NCBI GenBank assembly: GCA_032158125.1
Contig: JASKOT010000032.1
Coordinates: 124,001 to 188,000, forward strand
DNA length: 64,000 nucleotides
Source: Papiliotrema nemorosa
Lineage: Eukaryota; Basidiomycota; Tremellomycetes; Tremellales; Rhynchogastremaceae
Direction of reading: 5' to 3'
Positions 32,825 through 44,200 of this stretch are shown in pieces. The translations under genes were made by a program, and so were the position numbers. Below the pieces are notes generated by a model, which had not been told where the DNA came from, ran no database searches, and worked only from the letters and a program-made list of their open reading frames with translations. How positions within the stretch are numbered: the stretch's first letter is position 1; each line of letters begins with the position of its first letter.

Positions 32825-35800
32825 ATGGGTGAAGTCCTGGCGTACGGCGTCTCTGCCAGCTACTTTGGCGTCATATTTGTCGCATTGGGATTCGTCCTAC
32901 GGTCAGTTGGTCACGGTATACCATGGGAGAGACTGGTGGAAGGAAAACCATTCCTCTTCCTTAGACTGGCTATCGGTGCGCTCCTAGCTACTTGGTACTG
33001 TGAGTGGTGCACCAACTGATTGTTTATATCGCAAGCTCATCTAGAGATATGATCCAGTACATGCGAGTGAGTCTTTACATTCACACAGTCTGACCGCAGT
33101 GGTCGTTCCACAAGTATGCGGCGGTCCACGCGGGGGCTACGATCGGTCAATGGCTGAATGACACTGCTCTTTTCGAGGAAGCTTGGACTATAGTCTGCTC
33201 CACAGCTGATAGATGGTGGATCTCCTCGGGCATCTGCACATGGACTGTCATATTCACATTTCTCGTTTGGTCCGAGAGTGAGCATTCGCTCTTGTCGCCC
33301 ACACCCCGAGTCGAGCTGATGATAGGCGGGAAGAGGGGTATCAAATATCCGTGGGCATACATGCTCCTTGGTCAATTGGTAGCTGTGTCATTCTCTACCG
33401 CGCTCTTCCTTGTCGCCCTCTCACTCCGACCACGAATCAGGAGGATATCAACGATCAGAGCCGCTACCGTCCTGATCGTTCTCTTAGTCGCGATGTTCTT
33501 CGTCGAAAGGGTACCCAAGGTGGTTGGCACACAAAAATTTTTGCCTGAACTATTGGTCATACATGGAGTCCTCCTGTATCCGCTCTTCATGCCATCTCAA
33601 GTGTCTACCCAAACCGATAAGCGCAGAGTTGGACTACAAGGTATCGAATACCTTGCATACGCTTCTCTCGCAGCTTTCGCCGCCTACATCCACAAAGTCA
33701 ACACCGACTCGCTACTTGCATCTCTGCAAGGCTCGAGCTTGTGGCACGGTATCCAAAAGACAATCTACTCTCACCCCGCACAGGGATCGATATCTTTCGA
33801 TGTCATCTTCGTCCTGGTCACTCTGTTCTGCTGGTTTTTCACCACGGGCTCATGGATGACTCTTGGTCTCAAATCGGTCGCGCTCGCCGGCGCGGCATTT
33901 GGCACTTGGGTCAGCTACACTGGTGTCAATTGGGCGCTAGTAGCGTCGGTTTTTCCCATCCTCGGTTTGGGCGTCATTGGTCTCTCCACTTTTGCGTTGA
34001 ATAGGGTGAGATCGGCCAATGAGGTGAAGAGGAAAGCTTTCATGGAGAAGATCGGAGTGATTGAGGATAATGTCATTCCCGGAACGGATAAGGTGCCACC
34101 TACATATGCTCCTAGAAGGACACTGGTCGGGTTCTGGCATCCTTACTGGTGAGTGCAGCAACGCTGTTTCCACATCTATCAGCTGAAGCGACAGCAACTC
34201 GGGTGGCGGCGGAGAGAGGGTCTTGTGGACCGCCATTGCCCATTTGCAGAAAAAGAAACCAGACGTAATTTCCCTGGTGTACACAGGTGACTATCCGTCT
34301 GCATCGAAAGAAGCCATCTTAGCCAAGATCAATGTATGTTCTCTATGCTTGACGATGGAGAGAGCTCATGTGCAGGAACGCTTCTCTATCAAGCTGAAGC
34401 CGGAAACGCTGCACTTCATCCCCCTCCCGTCCAGACATGTGGTAGATGACTCATATTGGACTCATTTCACATTGCTGGGTCAATCTCTCGGTAGCATTTA
34501 CCTTGCATGGCAGGGTCTCTGCGGGACTGATGGATTATGGGGCGATATCTTTCTAGGTCAGTCAAGTTTCGGATGCCAGCTCGACGCAATATGCCTGACG
34601 GATAGATACTATGGGCTACGCCTTTACATACCCAGCCGTGCGACTCATTGCCGGGTCGGACATCGTCATTGGTACCTACACTCATTATCCTACGGTCAGT
34701 ACAGACATGGTCGAACGAGTGAGGAGCCAATCATTCGGTTTCGAGAATGTCAACGGATCAAAGTCATGGCTTCGAACCCAAGTCAAATTGCTGTTAGCTA
34801 TTCCAACCATCTAGGTGCGCAAGCTGACAATTTAGCTACTATCGTATATTCACCAACCTATACTCAACCTGTCTGCTCTTCTCCGAATATACAATGGCCA
34901 ATTCATCATGGACCCACGCGCATCTCAATTCGCTCCTCAATAAAGGCCGCACAACCTTCCTGGCGTCAATGCTTTTGCTCGACGAATTGAGCGTGCAGAA
35001 GAATGGGCTGGAAAAGGCCAAATGTGACGTTTTGTATCCTCCTTGCGACACGAGGGCATTCACCTCTTTTGGCCTGTCGAATAGATCCAAGGAGATTGTG
35101 TCTCTGGCTCAGTTCAGGTCAGCTTCTGAAGTTGAAATCACTTGAGCTGACTGTATGAAGGCCGGAAAAGGAACATTGGAAGCAGATTGAAGCGTTGGCT
35201 GTCCTTTTTGAACGCAAGCCGGAGTTGAAGAGTCAAGGCGTCAAACTGGTCATGATGGGTGGAGCGAGGCATCCTCTGGACGAAGCGCGAGTCGTCGAGT
35301 TGAAAGATCTGGCTAGAAAGAAGGGCGTCGAGGTCAGTCTCGAACACTTGGCTTGAAGGAGCATCCCGGCTGACGAGCAGGACTATGTCGAATTCATTGT
35401 AAATGCGCCATATGGCACGATCGTCGAGCGTCTGGGTAAAGCTGGGTATGGATTGAACACGATGCTGGACGAACACTTTGGTATCAACATTGTCGAGTTC
35501 ATGGTGAGTTGCAACCTTGTATCTCTATCGGACATTGATGGTCAGGCTGCTGGACTGATACCGATCGTTCACGCTTCGGCAGGACCGCTCATGGACATTG
35601 TGGTGCCTTACAATGGTCAGCGGACAGGTGAGTTACTCGAGACGCGTCGTAGTAGCTGAGATGCAGGCTTCCACGCCAAGACACCAGAAGAGTTTGCTCG
35701 AGCGATCGAAGAGGCTCTGTCATTGTCAACAAAACAAGACATCGCCACGAGAAAAGCAGCGAGAGCCTTGTCGGTGGAAAAGTTTTCCGAAGAGAGCTTC

Positions 35801-35881
35801 AACAAGGGATGGCAGAAGGGATGGGATGTGCTTCAGGCAAAGACGAAGCGCAGGGAACAGACGAACGATGCGAAGAAGTGA
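32825..35881 (+). CDS. ALG11: ALG11 mannosyltransferase fused to an N-terminal polytopic membrane domain
   Basis: The C-terminal half is ALG11, the ER enzyme adding the fourth and fifth mannoses to the dolichol-linked glycan from GDP-mannose. It has GFWHPYCNSGGGGERV, SYWTHFTLLGQSLGSIYLAW, DTMGYAFTYPAVRLIAGSD, THYPTVSTDMV, CDVLYPPCD, QFRPEKEHW, and the GT4 E-x7-E motif EHFGINIVE. The first ~390 residues are a different domain with about ten hydrophobic helices, including YPWAYMLLGQLVAVSF and LPELLVIHGVLLYPLFM, and FEEAWTIVC...WW. One exon, 33,326-34,148, runs from within this domain through FWHPY, so both halves share one frame; the next splice gives the Cys. Exons before it: 32,825-32,999, 33,047-33,066 (20 nt) and 33,100-33,277. 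Normal ALG11 has a single N-terminal helix. I do not recognise the extra domain by name. Confidence 0.85.
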
Positions 35882-36021
35882 AGTGTAGAATGATAGATGT
35901 CTAGAATACGTAAGCGACTATGCGAATATACAAAATGGTAAAGCTAGCATATATGCTCCAGCCCGCAAACTGGTTCAGGACGCCCTGTCCTCTTTTCGCA
36001 CTGGTGCCCTTCTATAAGCCA

Positions 36022-36980
36022 TTACAGGTCCTCTAGGAGCTTGGCCTTCTTCCATCCGGGAGACCATAACTGTCCAACCTTTTTCTGTGTCTTCTCCCGA
36101 AGCTCAATAGCTTTCTTGGAAAACTTATCCAGTTGGCCCATTCTAGACGATGCATCCTTTTCCTCCAGCTTGAGATGGTCCGTTTCCTCATCATTTGGCT
36201 GAGCGGTAGGTGCGGACGGCTCGAAGAACCATGGTCTGCGTTCGACGTCTTTCTCTTGATTCTTCTCCTTTTCCGCATTACCCGTCTCCGTAGACGACGC
36301 CTTGTCCGCAGAGGTAGATTGGGTCGGCGAAGGGAGAGATGGAGGGAGTGGTTGACCGGTATACCCTTCGTAGATCATGCCTTCTTCTGTACGTCTCCAG
36401 TTGAAATCAACAATGAGGCCAATTCCTCTCCATCGAAGGTCGACATATCCGGGAGGTAGAGCTTTCTCCTCTTGCACTACCAACCCCTCCGCTTTGGATT
36501 TTGAAGCATCGGGGGATACGGATGAATCGCTCGAGATTGAGTTTGAAGACGAAGGAGGGATTGGAATATAGCCAACTAAGACGGGATCGAATATCCTCCC
36601 GTGGTTCCAGTTGAACCAGCCTCTGTCCGGTACTGGATCGCTATACTTTAATCGCGTCGTGGTGGTGTTTGTATCTGTGCCCGTCGTGTTTGTATTACTG
36701 GAGTTTGTTAAGAGCGTGTGGTTTGACGTATCTATATATGACGCTGAAAAGGGGGAAGAGGGGGATTGAGTGAGGTATAATATACCCATCTATCGTCAGT
36801 CTCTGGGAGGATTCAGGTGACTCACAAGAACCAGGCAGTATGCGCATGGTTTCACGTTGTATAGTAGTGAGGCTGTGAATAGAACCATGAATATCGGAGG
36901 GGCGGCCTGGATATTAGCGCAGCTTGTGATAGTGGGCGTGTAGAGGAGCTCACGGGGAGAGGAATGAGCTGGGTCGTCAT
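36022..36980 (-). CDS. Unknown protein with N-terminal membrane segment
   Basis: Not recognised. Three exons (36,980-36,954; 36,906-36,826; 36,789-36,022) give about 291 aa; the second intron is only 36 nt (36,790-36,825). After MTTQLIPLP comes a hydrophobic stretch APPIFMVLFTASLLYNV followed by CAYCLVLMGILYLTQ, i.e. one or two membrane helices with a CxxC-like pair. Then a Thr/Asn-rich part, and a more ordered block LPPGYVDLRWRGIGLIVDFN with RRTEEGMIYEGYTGQPLPP that looks conserved. The C-terminal third is highly charged with a possible coiled coil (LDKFSKKAIELREKTQKKV). An organelle-membrane protein is likely, but no function can be given. Its 3' end converges with ALG11 140 bp away. Confidence 0.65.
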
Positions 36981-37249
36981 GATGATTCGTTCTAGGCATG
37001 ACATCTTGGGGTATCGTAGCTCGTTTTGCGAGAGATGAAGAAGCGGGTCGTAATGGGGTAAGACCCGGCGTAGAGATTAAGAAGAGAAGAAGAGGATAGT
37101 CGAGACCAGAGTCGAGAGGGATGAGATGAAGAAAGGATGTGTTGAGATGTTTCGACGACACAGTCAGCGGCGAAGCGACGATGTCCAAATTTCCACCTCC
37201 ATTCATTCTCTCATTCGACCTCTACTACACCCCTCGCACCGACGCAAGA

Positions 37250-37865
37250 ATGGCAGATGAAGATTGGCTAGAGGATGATGCGCTGCAAGGTGCCCGAGAA
37301 GATCCATTGGTCGATGCGGAATGGAACAAGCTTCAAACTAAATACAGCGATGTCCGTTCCTCCACTACCGTACTTGATTCGACATGGAGCTGATGGTCAG
37401 GCAGGGTATAGAGAAGGTATAACGGATGGAAAGCTCTCGACATTACAACAGGGCTTTGATGAAGGTTTCACCCTCTCCACTCCCCTCGCTCGGCGCATCG
37501 GATCATTGCGTGGTCGAGCTACGGCTTTACTTCAATTCTTGTCGACTACGGACAGTCCAGTCTTGGAAAATGTGCGAGAATTTATACGAGATCTGGAAAG
37601 AGTGAAGAGGGATGATGTTCTCCCTGTCGACTTGGAAAGGGAGGCACATGAAGAGGAAGATCGATTGGCGAGAGGGGAGGACGGCTTCGAGTTGGAATCT
37701 ACGGAAAAGAGGGATATGGAATACCTCGAGAATGCCTTGGAGGGGATATCCTCTGCCGCTACGACGTCAGCTGTGAACGGTCAAGGCGATGTTTCGGGTG
37801 AAGCTCTGATTGCGAAGCTTGAGCGACGGCTCGCGGACCTGGGAGGGACCGCATTGAGGGGATGA
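37250..37865 (+). CDS. YAE1: YAE1-family protein
   Basis: Yae1 works with Lto1 as an adaptor for Fe-S cluster insertion into the ABC protein Rli1, which is needed for ribosome recycling and biogenesis. Two exons (37,250-37,351 and 37,401-37,865) give 188 aa. The signature lies across the splice: AGYREGITDGKLSTLQQGFD followed by EGF, the repeated deca-GX3 pattern of the family. An acidic N terminus (MADEDWLEDDAL) precedes it and an acidic C-terminal half follows. The gene is divergent from the unknown membrane protein, with 269 bp between starts. Confidence 0.88.
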
Positions 37866-37875
37866 GGTTGTGCTC

Positions 37876-38230
37876 ATGGTCGAGAGTGACGCTCCTGACG
37901 TCGTCGAGATTGAAACAACGACCGTCAGCTCTGTCAGAATTGACTTTGGCGCTTCGCCTGTAACAACACTCAGATCCGCTAGAGGTGCACGAATCCCTTC
38001 GGAACGCTTCGTGAGACACAAATGTCCCTCGCGCGGGACTGTCGGGAGTCGCAGGTGTCGGAAGCAAGAGATATTACATGGTACGTCTGCGGATACTACA
38101 CTGTAAGTTGCGGTGTTCTGCCTGTCCAGATGTCGTCACTGATGGTGTAGGCAAACCCATCGACATAGACATAGCCGGGTACATCTTTCGCCTACGTGAA
38201 CGAAGGAGTATCAAATCTCGCAGAAAGTAA
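37876..38230 (+). CDS. Candidate small protein, unknown
   Basis: A possible two-exon gene starting 10 bp after the YAE1 stop. Exon 37,876-38,080 plus 38,151-38,230 across a 70-nt intron (GTACGT...TGTAG) give 94 aa. The spliced frame ends PIDIDIAGYIFRLRERRSIK and then basic residues. The fit of the two frames at a good intron is the main support. The very short distance from YAE1 makes this odd: it could instead be a spliced 3' UTR. No homology is recognised. Confidence 0.3.
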
Positions 38231-38471
38231 ACGTCCATGCATTTTCATTGCACTAAAAGATTGTCCATAAGATATTGGTGATCATCCTCGAAAGGCGTCG
38301 ATACTGGCTACAAAGATGTCCATAATCTACAGACGACAACACACATCCGCCCGCCCCCTTCCGCTTCTATACTTGATTCTTCCTCTTGGCAGTAGTCATA
38401 CACGTAGTGTCCATGAGAGCGCTCGGTCATGCGCGTTTTACTCGGGTAGATGGTCCGTATTCGGGTAAGAT

Positions 38472-38958
38472 TCATACCTCTGCCTTCTCCTCGTCCTCTG
38501 CTACGATACCTAAACTGCTTCGCCTCCTGTCGATTATCCTGGATCGTCTGGGCGATCTCCTCCCTGGTGAGACTACAGCCGAAGAGTCGACTTCGACATT
38601 GGTTGGAACGTAAGACCCTCTACCGTGTTCGTAGCCCGGGTAAAAGACTGGTCCTTTGATATGATAGCTCAGCGGGACACACGCTCCGCTGGGCAAGGGG
38701 GATAATCGACTCTTTTCGCTTAGTGGAGGGGAATACGAAGGGAGAAGGGAGGCGTCGGGTTGGAATGGCTGTCGTAGTGACGCAAGAAGAGCGAGAAAGA
38801 CGACGATGAGTATTGGTAAGGGGATCTGAGTCGTCAGCATGTACCATAAAGGGGTCGCATGGACTTACAGAGTCGATGGCGTTGAGCGACAGCTCGCCGA
38901 TCACTCGCAAGGCGGGTGCTGCCTCCATAGCTGTCCAATCTGCGATGGAGTTCATCAT
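38472..38958 (-). CDS. Putative single-pass membrane protein, 5' end uncertain
   Basis: Two exons joined across a 43-nt intron (38,826-38,868) give MMNSIADWTAMEAAPALRVI, then ELSLNAIDSIPLPILIVVF and LALLASLRQ: a short N terminus followed by one membrane helix. The rest is Ser/Pro/Arg-rich and ends in an acidic tail (AEDEEKAEV), about 147 aa from the ATG at 38,958. The frame stays open upstream to 39,291, so a longer N terminus or a further exon is possible. No family recognised. Confidence 0.4.
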
Positions 38959-40093
38959 GTTGGATGTCGAATGGAAAGGGTGAAAATTGTCGTAAGAGTG
39001 GTTTGTATGAATAAGGCCTGGGTGCAAAAGGGTTGCGGGATGTGACGCAGGTGAAACAAATAAGAGGGGACAAGGGGAAGATGGTCGCGGGGAGAGTGAC
39101 AAACTCGCGTGGACGACGATCAAAGGAGTCTCGATGGGTTGGATATCTCCCACGACGTTCACTCTACTGAGAGAGGGATGCTGTGTAGAAGAGAATGGTC
39201 GAGACTGTTCAGGATTGTTTTGTGTTTTTCGGGGTGCGTTCCAATGGGGTCGTCTGCCGAGTTCGCCGTTTTGCCGATTTGATGATCCCACTGAATGTCC
39301 GAGTCAATTATAGAATTGCGTACTGATAACCAGCTCAGCACGATGTCCGACAGCTCGAGGATGCAAGGGAGAAAAGTATGGGATAGCAAAGAAGAACGAG
39401 GAGAAAGATGCTCGACTTACAATAGGATCGTCCTTTGCAAACCCCATAAAATTGGAGAGCTTCTCCTCGCTCTCGATCCTCCTTCGCTTGGGATGCAGCC
39501 CCACGGTACTATTCGACCGTTACCTGCCTGAAAGAGGGTTGTGTCGACTGATTTTGCTTCTTTCGATTGGGGTCGATGTTGTTCAACCAGCCAATTCTAC
39601 TTTGAGTAGATTTACCGTTCAATTACGTTTTGACCGGGCCGTAAAGTCGAGTCTATTTCGATTACCCTCACAACACCCTCGTCACAGTGATACGATGGGG
39701 GCAGGTACTTCTGTGAACAGTCGAGCGTTGCAATGTCAACAAGTCGACAGATATCAATGGGGATGTATCGTGGAAGCCACTGCCGATCAAAGGTTGTGAG
39801 GGATATCTATAAGAAGGCTTTTGGGCGTCTGCTAACTTATCTCGTATTCAGGTTGTGATTCCTACCTATGACGCCGGGGGTAGACGCAGCGTACAAACAA
39901 GTACACATGTGTACGCCACACCCTCGACGCAATAGCACTTCATCAAGGTGTGGCTATACCGGAGCGGTGGGAAGGTGACCAAGGGGATGGGCAGAGGGAG
40001 TTGGAGGGAAATTGCAAAAATAGAGTGTGGCTGAGTTTTTTCGTCGGTATCGCTCTGCGGTATAAGGTACCAAGGCGGAATACCTGGATGGGG
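38959..40093. other. Unresolved stretch
   Basis: No gene I can defend. On the minus strand near 39,420-39,540 there is charged, coding-like sequence next to a good donor (GTAAGT at 39,420), but no ATG-started frame joins it cleanly to the sequence downstream. It may be an upstream exon of the membrane protein above or a separate small gene. Confidence 0.35.
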
Positions 40094-41056
40094 CTATGAC
40101 AGTCCGGACCCTTGTTTGGCCTCAGGAATCGGTTCGATGCCTTCGGGAAGAACAGGGTTGGCTGGGACACGCCTGCCTGGATTGACCCTCCAAGGATCGT
40201 AATCAGAGAGTGGGCCAAAGATACCCATGGCTTGGTATCGCCCCGCGGAGCTTGCATCACCGCCGTCGACCTCATCAGGACCCTGTCGACCAAACTCGCA
40301 ATTGCGTCGTGCGAGCGGCTCCTCTCGGGACATCTGAGCGGATGCAACAAAGAAAGACCTGCGTTACATATCTGCCTTGCCGGAGTAACTTGTGTAGAGG
40401 AGGTCGTACTACACCTATTTCTTGTTCGTCCCGAAAGTTGCCATCGGCTCGTGTCAGCATCATGACGCAGGAGGAGGCGGACGCTGGTCGTGCGACTTCA
40501 GTGAGAAAGAGTGGTGCCAAGCTTCGGGTCCAAGTGAGGTAAACGGTCACGTTTCATGCGCCAGATTTACTCCGAGCGTTTGGAAGTCGTACCCATCTCT
40601 TGGTGCTTGACGGCCACGATCCGGCAAGCTTGTCCAATCAGTAAGATTAAGGTGTCGGACTATAAGCTGGAATCGTCATTTGTTACAGCCTTCCCGAGAC
40701 AAAGAGTAGTGTCTATACACAGGATACGAAAGTACGGGAAGCTGAATTTCTCGAGGTATGCACTCGTACGTGTCTGGACTTTATATGACACCGATGTGGG
40801 GGCCACCAAGTCGTAAGTGTTATCAGTAACGGTGTTCATGACGTTGCGAAGAAGGAAGTAGTGTGGACGATTTTGGAGTTTGGTGAAAGCAAATCGAGTC
40901 CGACTCACGATACATTGTGATGCTGTCGGTCTGATATCGATCTCGCTCACCCTGTCGACGTCGCAGAGCACTCGACTTTCTTCTTACCGTGTAAATGGAA
41001 GAGATTATGTTGACAAGGATGCAGAAGAAGCCTGGCAGAGGGTTGATGATGGGCAT
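40094..41056 (-). CDS. Unresolved small gene or genes
   Basis: Coding-like pieces on the minus strand that I cannot join with confidence. At 41,056-40,988 an ATG exon reads MPIINPLPGFFCILVNIISS then IYT, a membrane helix, ending at a GTAAG donor. At 40,333-40,094 a frame reads MSREEPLARRNCEFGRQGPD and later FGPLSDYDPWRVNPGRRVP and ends with a stop at 40,094; it is polar and proline-rich. These could be first and last exons of one gene or two genes. Start, splice pattern and function are unknown. Confidence 0.3.
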
Positions 41057-41232
41057 TGACCGGCTGACACTTTCCTCTACCTCTCACGCACAGACCCCTT
41101 CTCTCCTCTCTCCGTGTCAATCGCGTCAACTTTCATCAGCGCCCCTCTTCCTCTTCCTCCTCGTCTTCTTCTTCTTCTTCTTCCTTACACCTCTCACATA
41201 CTTCTCACCACCTCCAAATATCACTCACCACC

Positions 41233-44200
41233 ATGCCGCCCAAGAAGGGCAAGGCGAAGACTGCCTCAGCCGAGACTAGGAAAGATAGATTGAACAAGGT
41301 TCTTGCCGGGTTGAAAGGTCTGGACCAGGACGAAGAGGTGGGTCTTCTTCTTCGTAACCAGGACAGGCATTGTGGACCACCTCGCTGACAGTAAGGAACG
41401 GAAGAAGCAACTCGAAGACTTCCCTGTAGAGGAGCAGCTCGAAGCGCTCTATGGCCTCCTGATGATCAACTCGGCTGATGACTTGGAAGGTCAGATCAAG
41501 TGCAAGGATAACAGCTTCCTTCTTCTAGAGCTGTCAGTTCTGCTTTCTCTCACATCCTAATGAAGACACCGCTGATGGAACAGGGTCAGGAGCATCATCG
41601 ATAATGCCATCGACGAGGATGAGCCGGTCCCTGAGGCCTTGCACACCTCGGAATGGATCATTCTCCTCGTGGCCTTCCTTGACAGTCTCAACAGAGAATC
41701 ACGATTCGGAGTCTCTCTTCCTGCCATTGTATGCCCACGCCCTCTTGTTTGGCTAACGACAGGTGGCAGAGATCCTTTCAATGCTCGCTACTGACAAGAG
41801 CACGTTGACCACCAGAGATCTGCTCCTCGACTCCAGCACTGCTGGATGGTGAGTATAGGACTTCCCTCTTGATCAAGAATCCCATGCAAAGCTGACGCTG
41901 CGTAGTGCAAAGCTTGGCTCGCTCCTTGCTGCTTCCCGAAGTACGTCTGCACCATGTGCATCCTCCTGGTCCTTGCTGTGCCTGCCTTGTCCCATATCTC
42001 TCTTATCATCCTTCCCTACATCCTGCGTTATTCGATCACTGACATGGCAGACGCGAATACGACAATCTACCTCATACGAATCATCATCAGCTGCATCGAC
42101 ACACAGTCATCATCCTCTAACGGCCGTAACAGACTGCTGCAAGAGTGTCTACGACCACTGGTCGCTCTGTATGGCAAGGAGACTGCAACACGAATCGGCA
42201 AGATTATTGGAGGCTGCCGCTCGCAACGTAATCCCTCGCCTAAAGAATGTTTAGCCGTCATCAATGCTCTCTCGGAAGCAGCGCAGGACGACGATGGGGA
42301 GGAGCCTCGAGCCGTCGGCTTCACTGTGGTTGCACACACCGTCGAAGGGAAAGACCAGCTGGTTGGAGACGTCTGCCAGAAGAGGTTACAAAGGGAGGAT
42401 ATCATCATCTACGTCGATGAGGAGGGCTTTCTCCTCAAATCATGGGGACTTAGTGATGGGGAAGAAGAGGATTGTTGGTTTGTGTATGACTCTATAAGGC
42501 AATTTAAGGAGACTGGAGATGGGCCCGGTGGTGAGTGGTCTCCCCACCTTTCCCTTGCGTTCCTCTACTGCCAAACCCCTCCCCCCCCAGACCGACTTAC
42601 TGCTTACGCTCTCCTCTCTCGCTCTCCGCGAAAGCTTTACTGATAGGTGCAGTCTATCAATGGTCGACTGGTGGGACGGCTGCGAAGCAGAAAGTCACCT
42701 TCGGTGTAGCAATCAAGGCCGATCAATCCGATGGGTTCCAGGTAGCTATTCAGAACAGATTGAAAGTGCGTCGACCAGACTGAATTTCCTATCAGAGCGC
42801 TGATCTAACAGGACGGGTATTCACAAATTACTGGTGAGCCATACGATCACATTTGATCTTGAGCGTCTGAATGGTAGCATCCCCTCAGTCGTCGCCGAAG
42901 AAGCTCAAAAGCGACGTCAAGGCAAGCAACATACTCGTAGCTGAATCAGACTCTGCGATGGCAAGTTCAGCGGGTCAACCGGATTCTAAGGCCCCATCCT
43001 TTGGACAGGACAGGACTCAACACTCGTCCTCCAGCACCGCAGACATCTCGAGGGTGGCCGAAACTCAAGCGGATGCTCCGCTCCAATCGACAGCGGTCGA
43101 CACTGCAATTCTGGATAGCGCAACCTCGAGATCGAAAGGGCGCGCAAAAACCGGTCTCATCCTCAAGAAGTCCAAGGTATCGCCGATCGTTGAAAAGGAC
43201 GAGAGTGCGAAAGGAAGTCTGGTGGCCAAGCCAAAGTCATCGACAGCTCCAGTGCCTCTAGCTCCACGAGACGATCACACATTTGAGACAGTCAGCTATG
43301 AGGGTGCTGACGGCGGTAACGAACCTCAACACAAGACTCGAGCCGCCGCATCGAGGCTCAGGCCGAAAACGAGCGACGTCGAACGAACATCAAAGGCGTC
43401 CGAGCAGCCTATCACCGCCTCCAAGGCAAAGACGTTGTCTGATGAGGCTGCGCTTGATCAATCGGCGGATAAAGGTGTCCCTCAACCTGAAGCTCGGGCA
43501 CAAGTCAAGATGTTGTCTCCGAAGAAGACCGGGAGGAGCCAAGCTCAGCATGACGATAGCACAGACGAGGCCCTACACACGGAGTCTGGAAACACAAGGG
43601 ATCTCTCGACATCACGAATGGCAGCTAAGAGCGGGAAGACGGTACCGAAGACCCCGGATCGCCTTGAGTCACAAGGTTTACCTGCGCCGACCCATAATAC
43701 CACTTCTCGATCCAAGAAAACCTGTGGGTACTTCTATCATCAAGTGCGCCAGCTGACGAGTCAGACGGCGGTAAAGGCAAGAAGTCACGAGTCGAGACTC
43801 GTGTACGCGAAGAGGATGATGGTGAAGAAGATCAGGGAACAGACGAAGAGGAAGAGGAAGACAAGGTGGGCTGTCGCGATGCCCCAAAAAAAGGTCAGAG
43901 GCTAACGCAGAGGCGACACCAAAAAAGCTTCTTTCAAAACCTATCTCGGTTCAGCGTAGATCACCTGCGAAGCGTGATGTGTTCAGCAAGCCGACAGATG
44001 GCAAAGGCTCCTTCGTTCCTCCAGTGAGTCCTAAAACCGGTGTGTATACAGGTATGTGCTGATGGACAGGCGCCTTTGGACAAAGATCGTGCGACCAGAT
44101 CAAGCAAGGTTAAGGGCCAGACCCTGTCAACCAGGGATCCCAATGTATCGACGTTGCATGCTGGCAAGGTTCATGAGAAGACAGCGAAGGCCGGAGCCAG

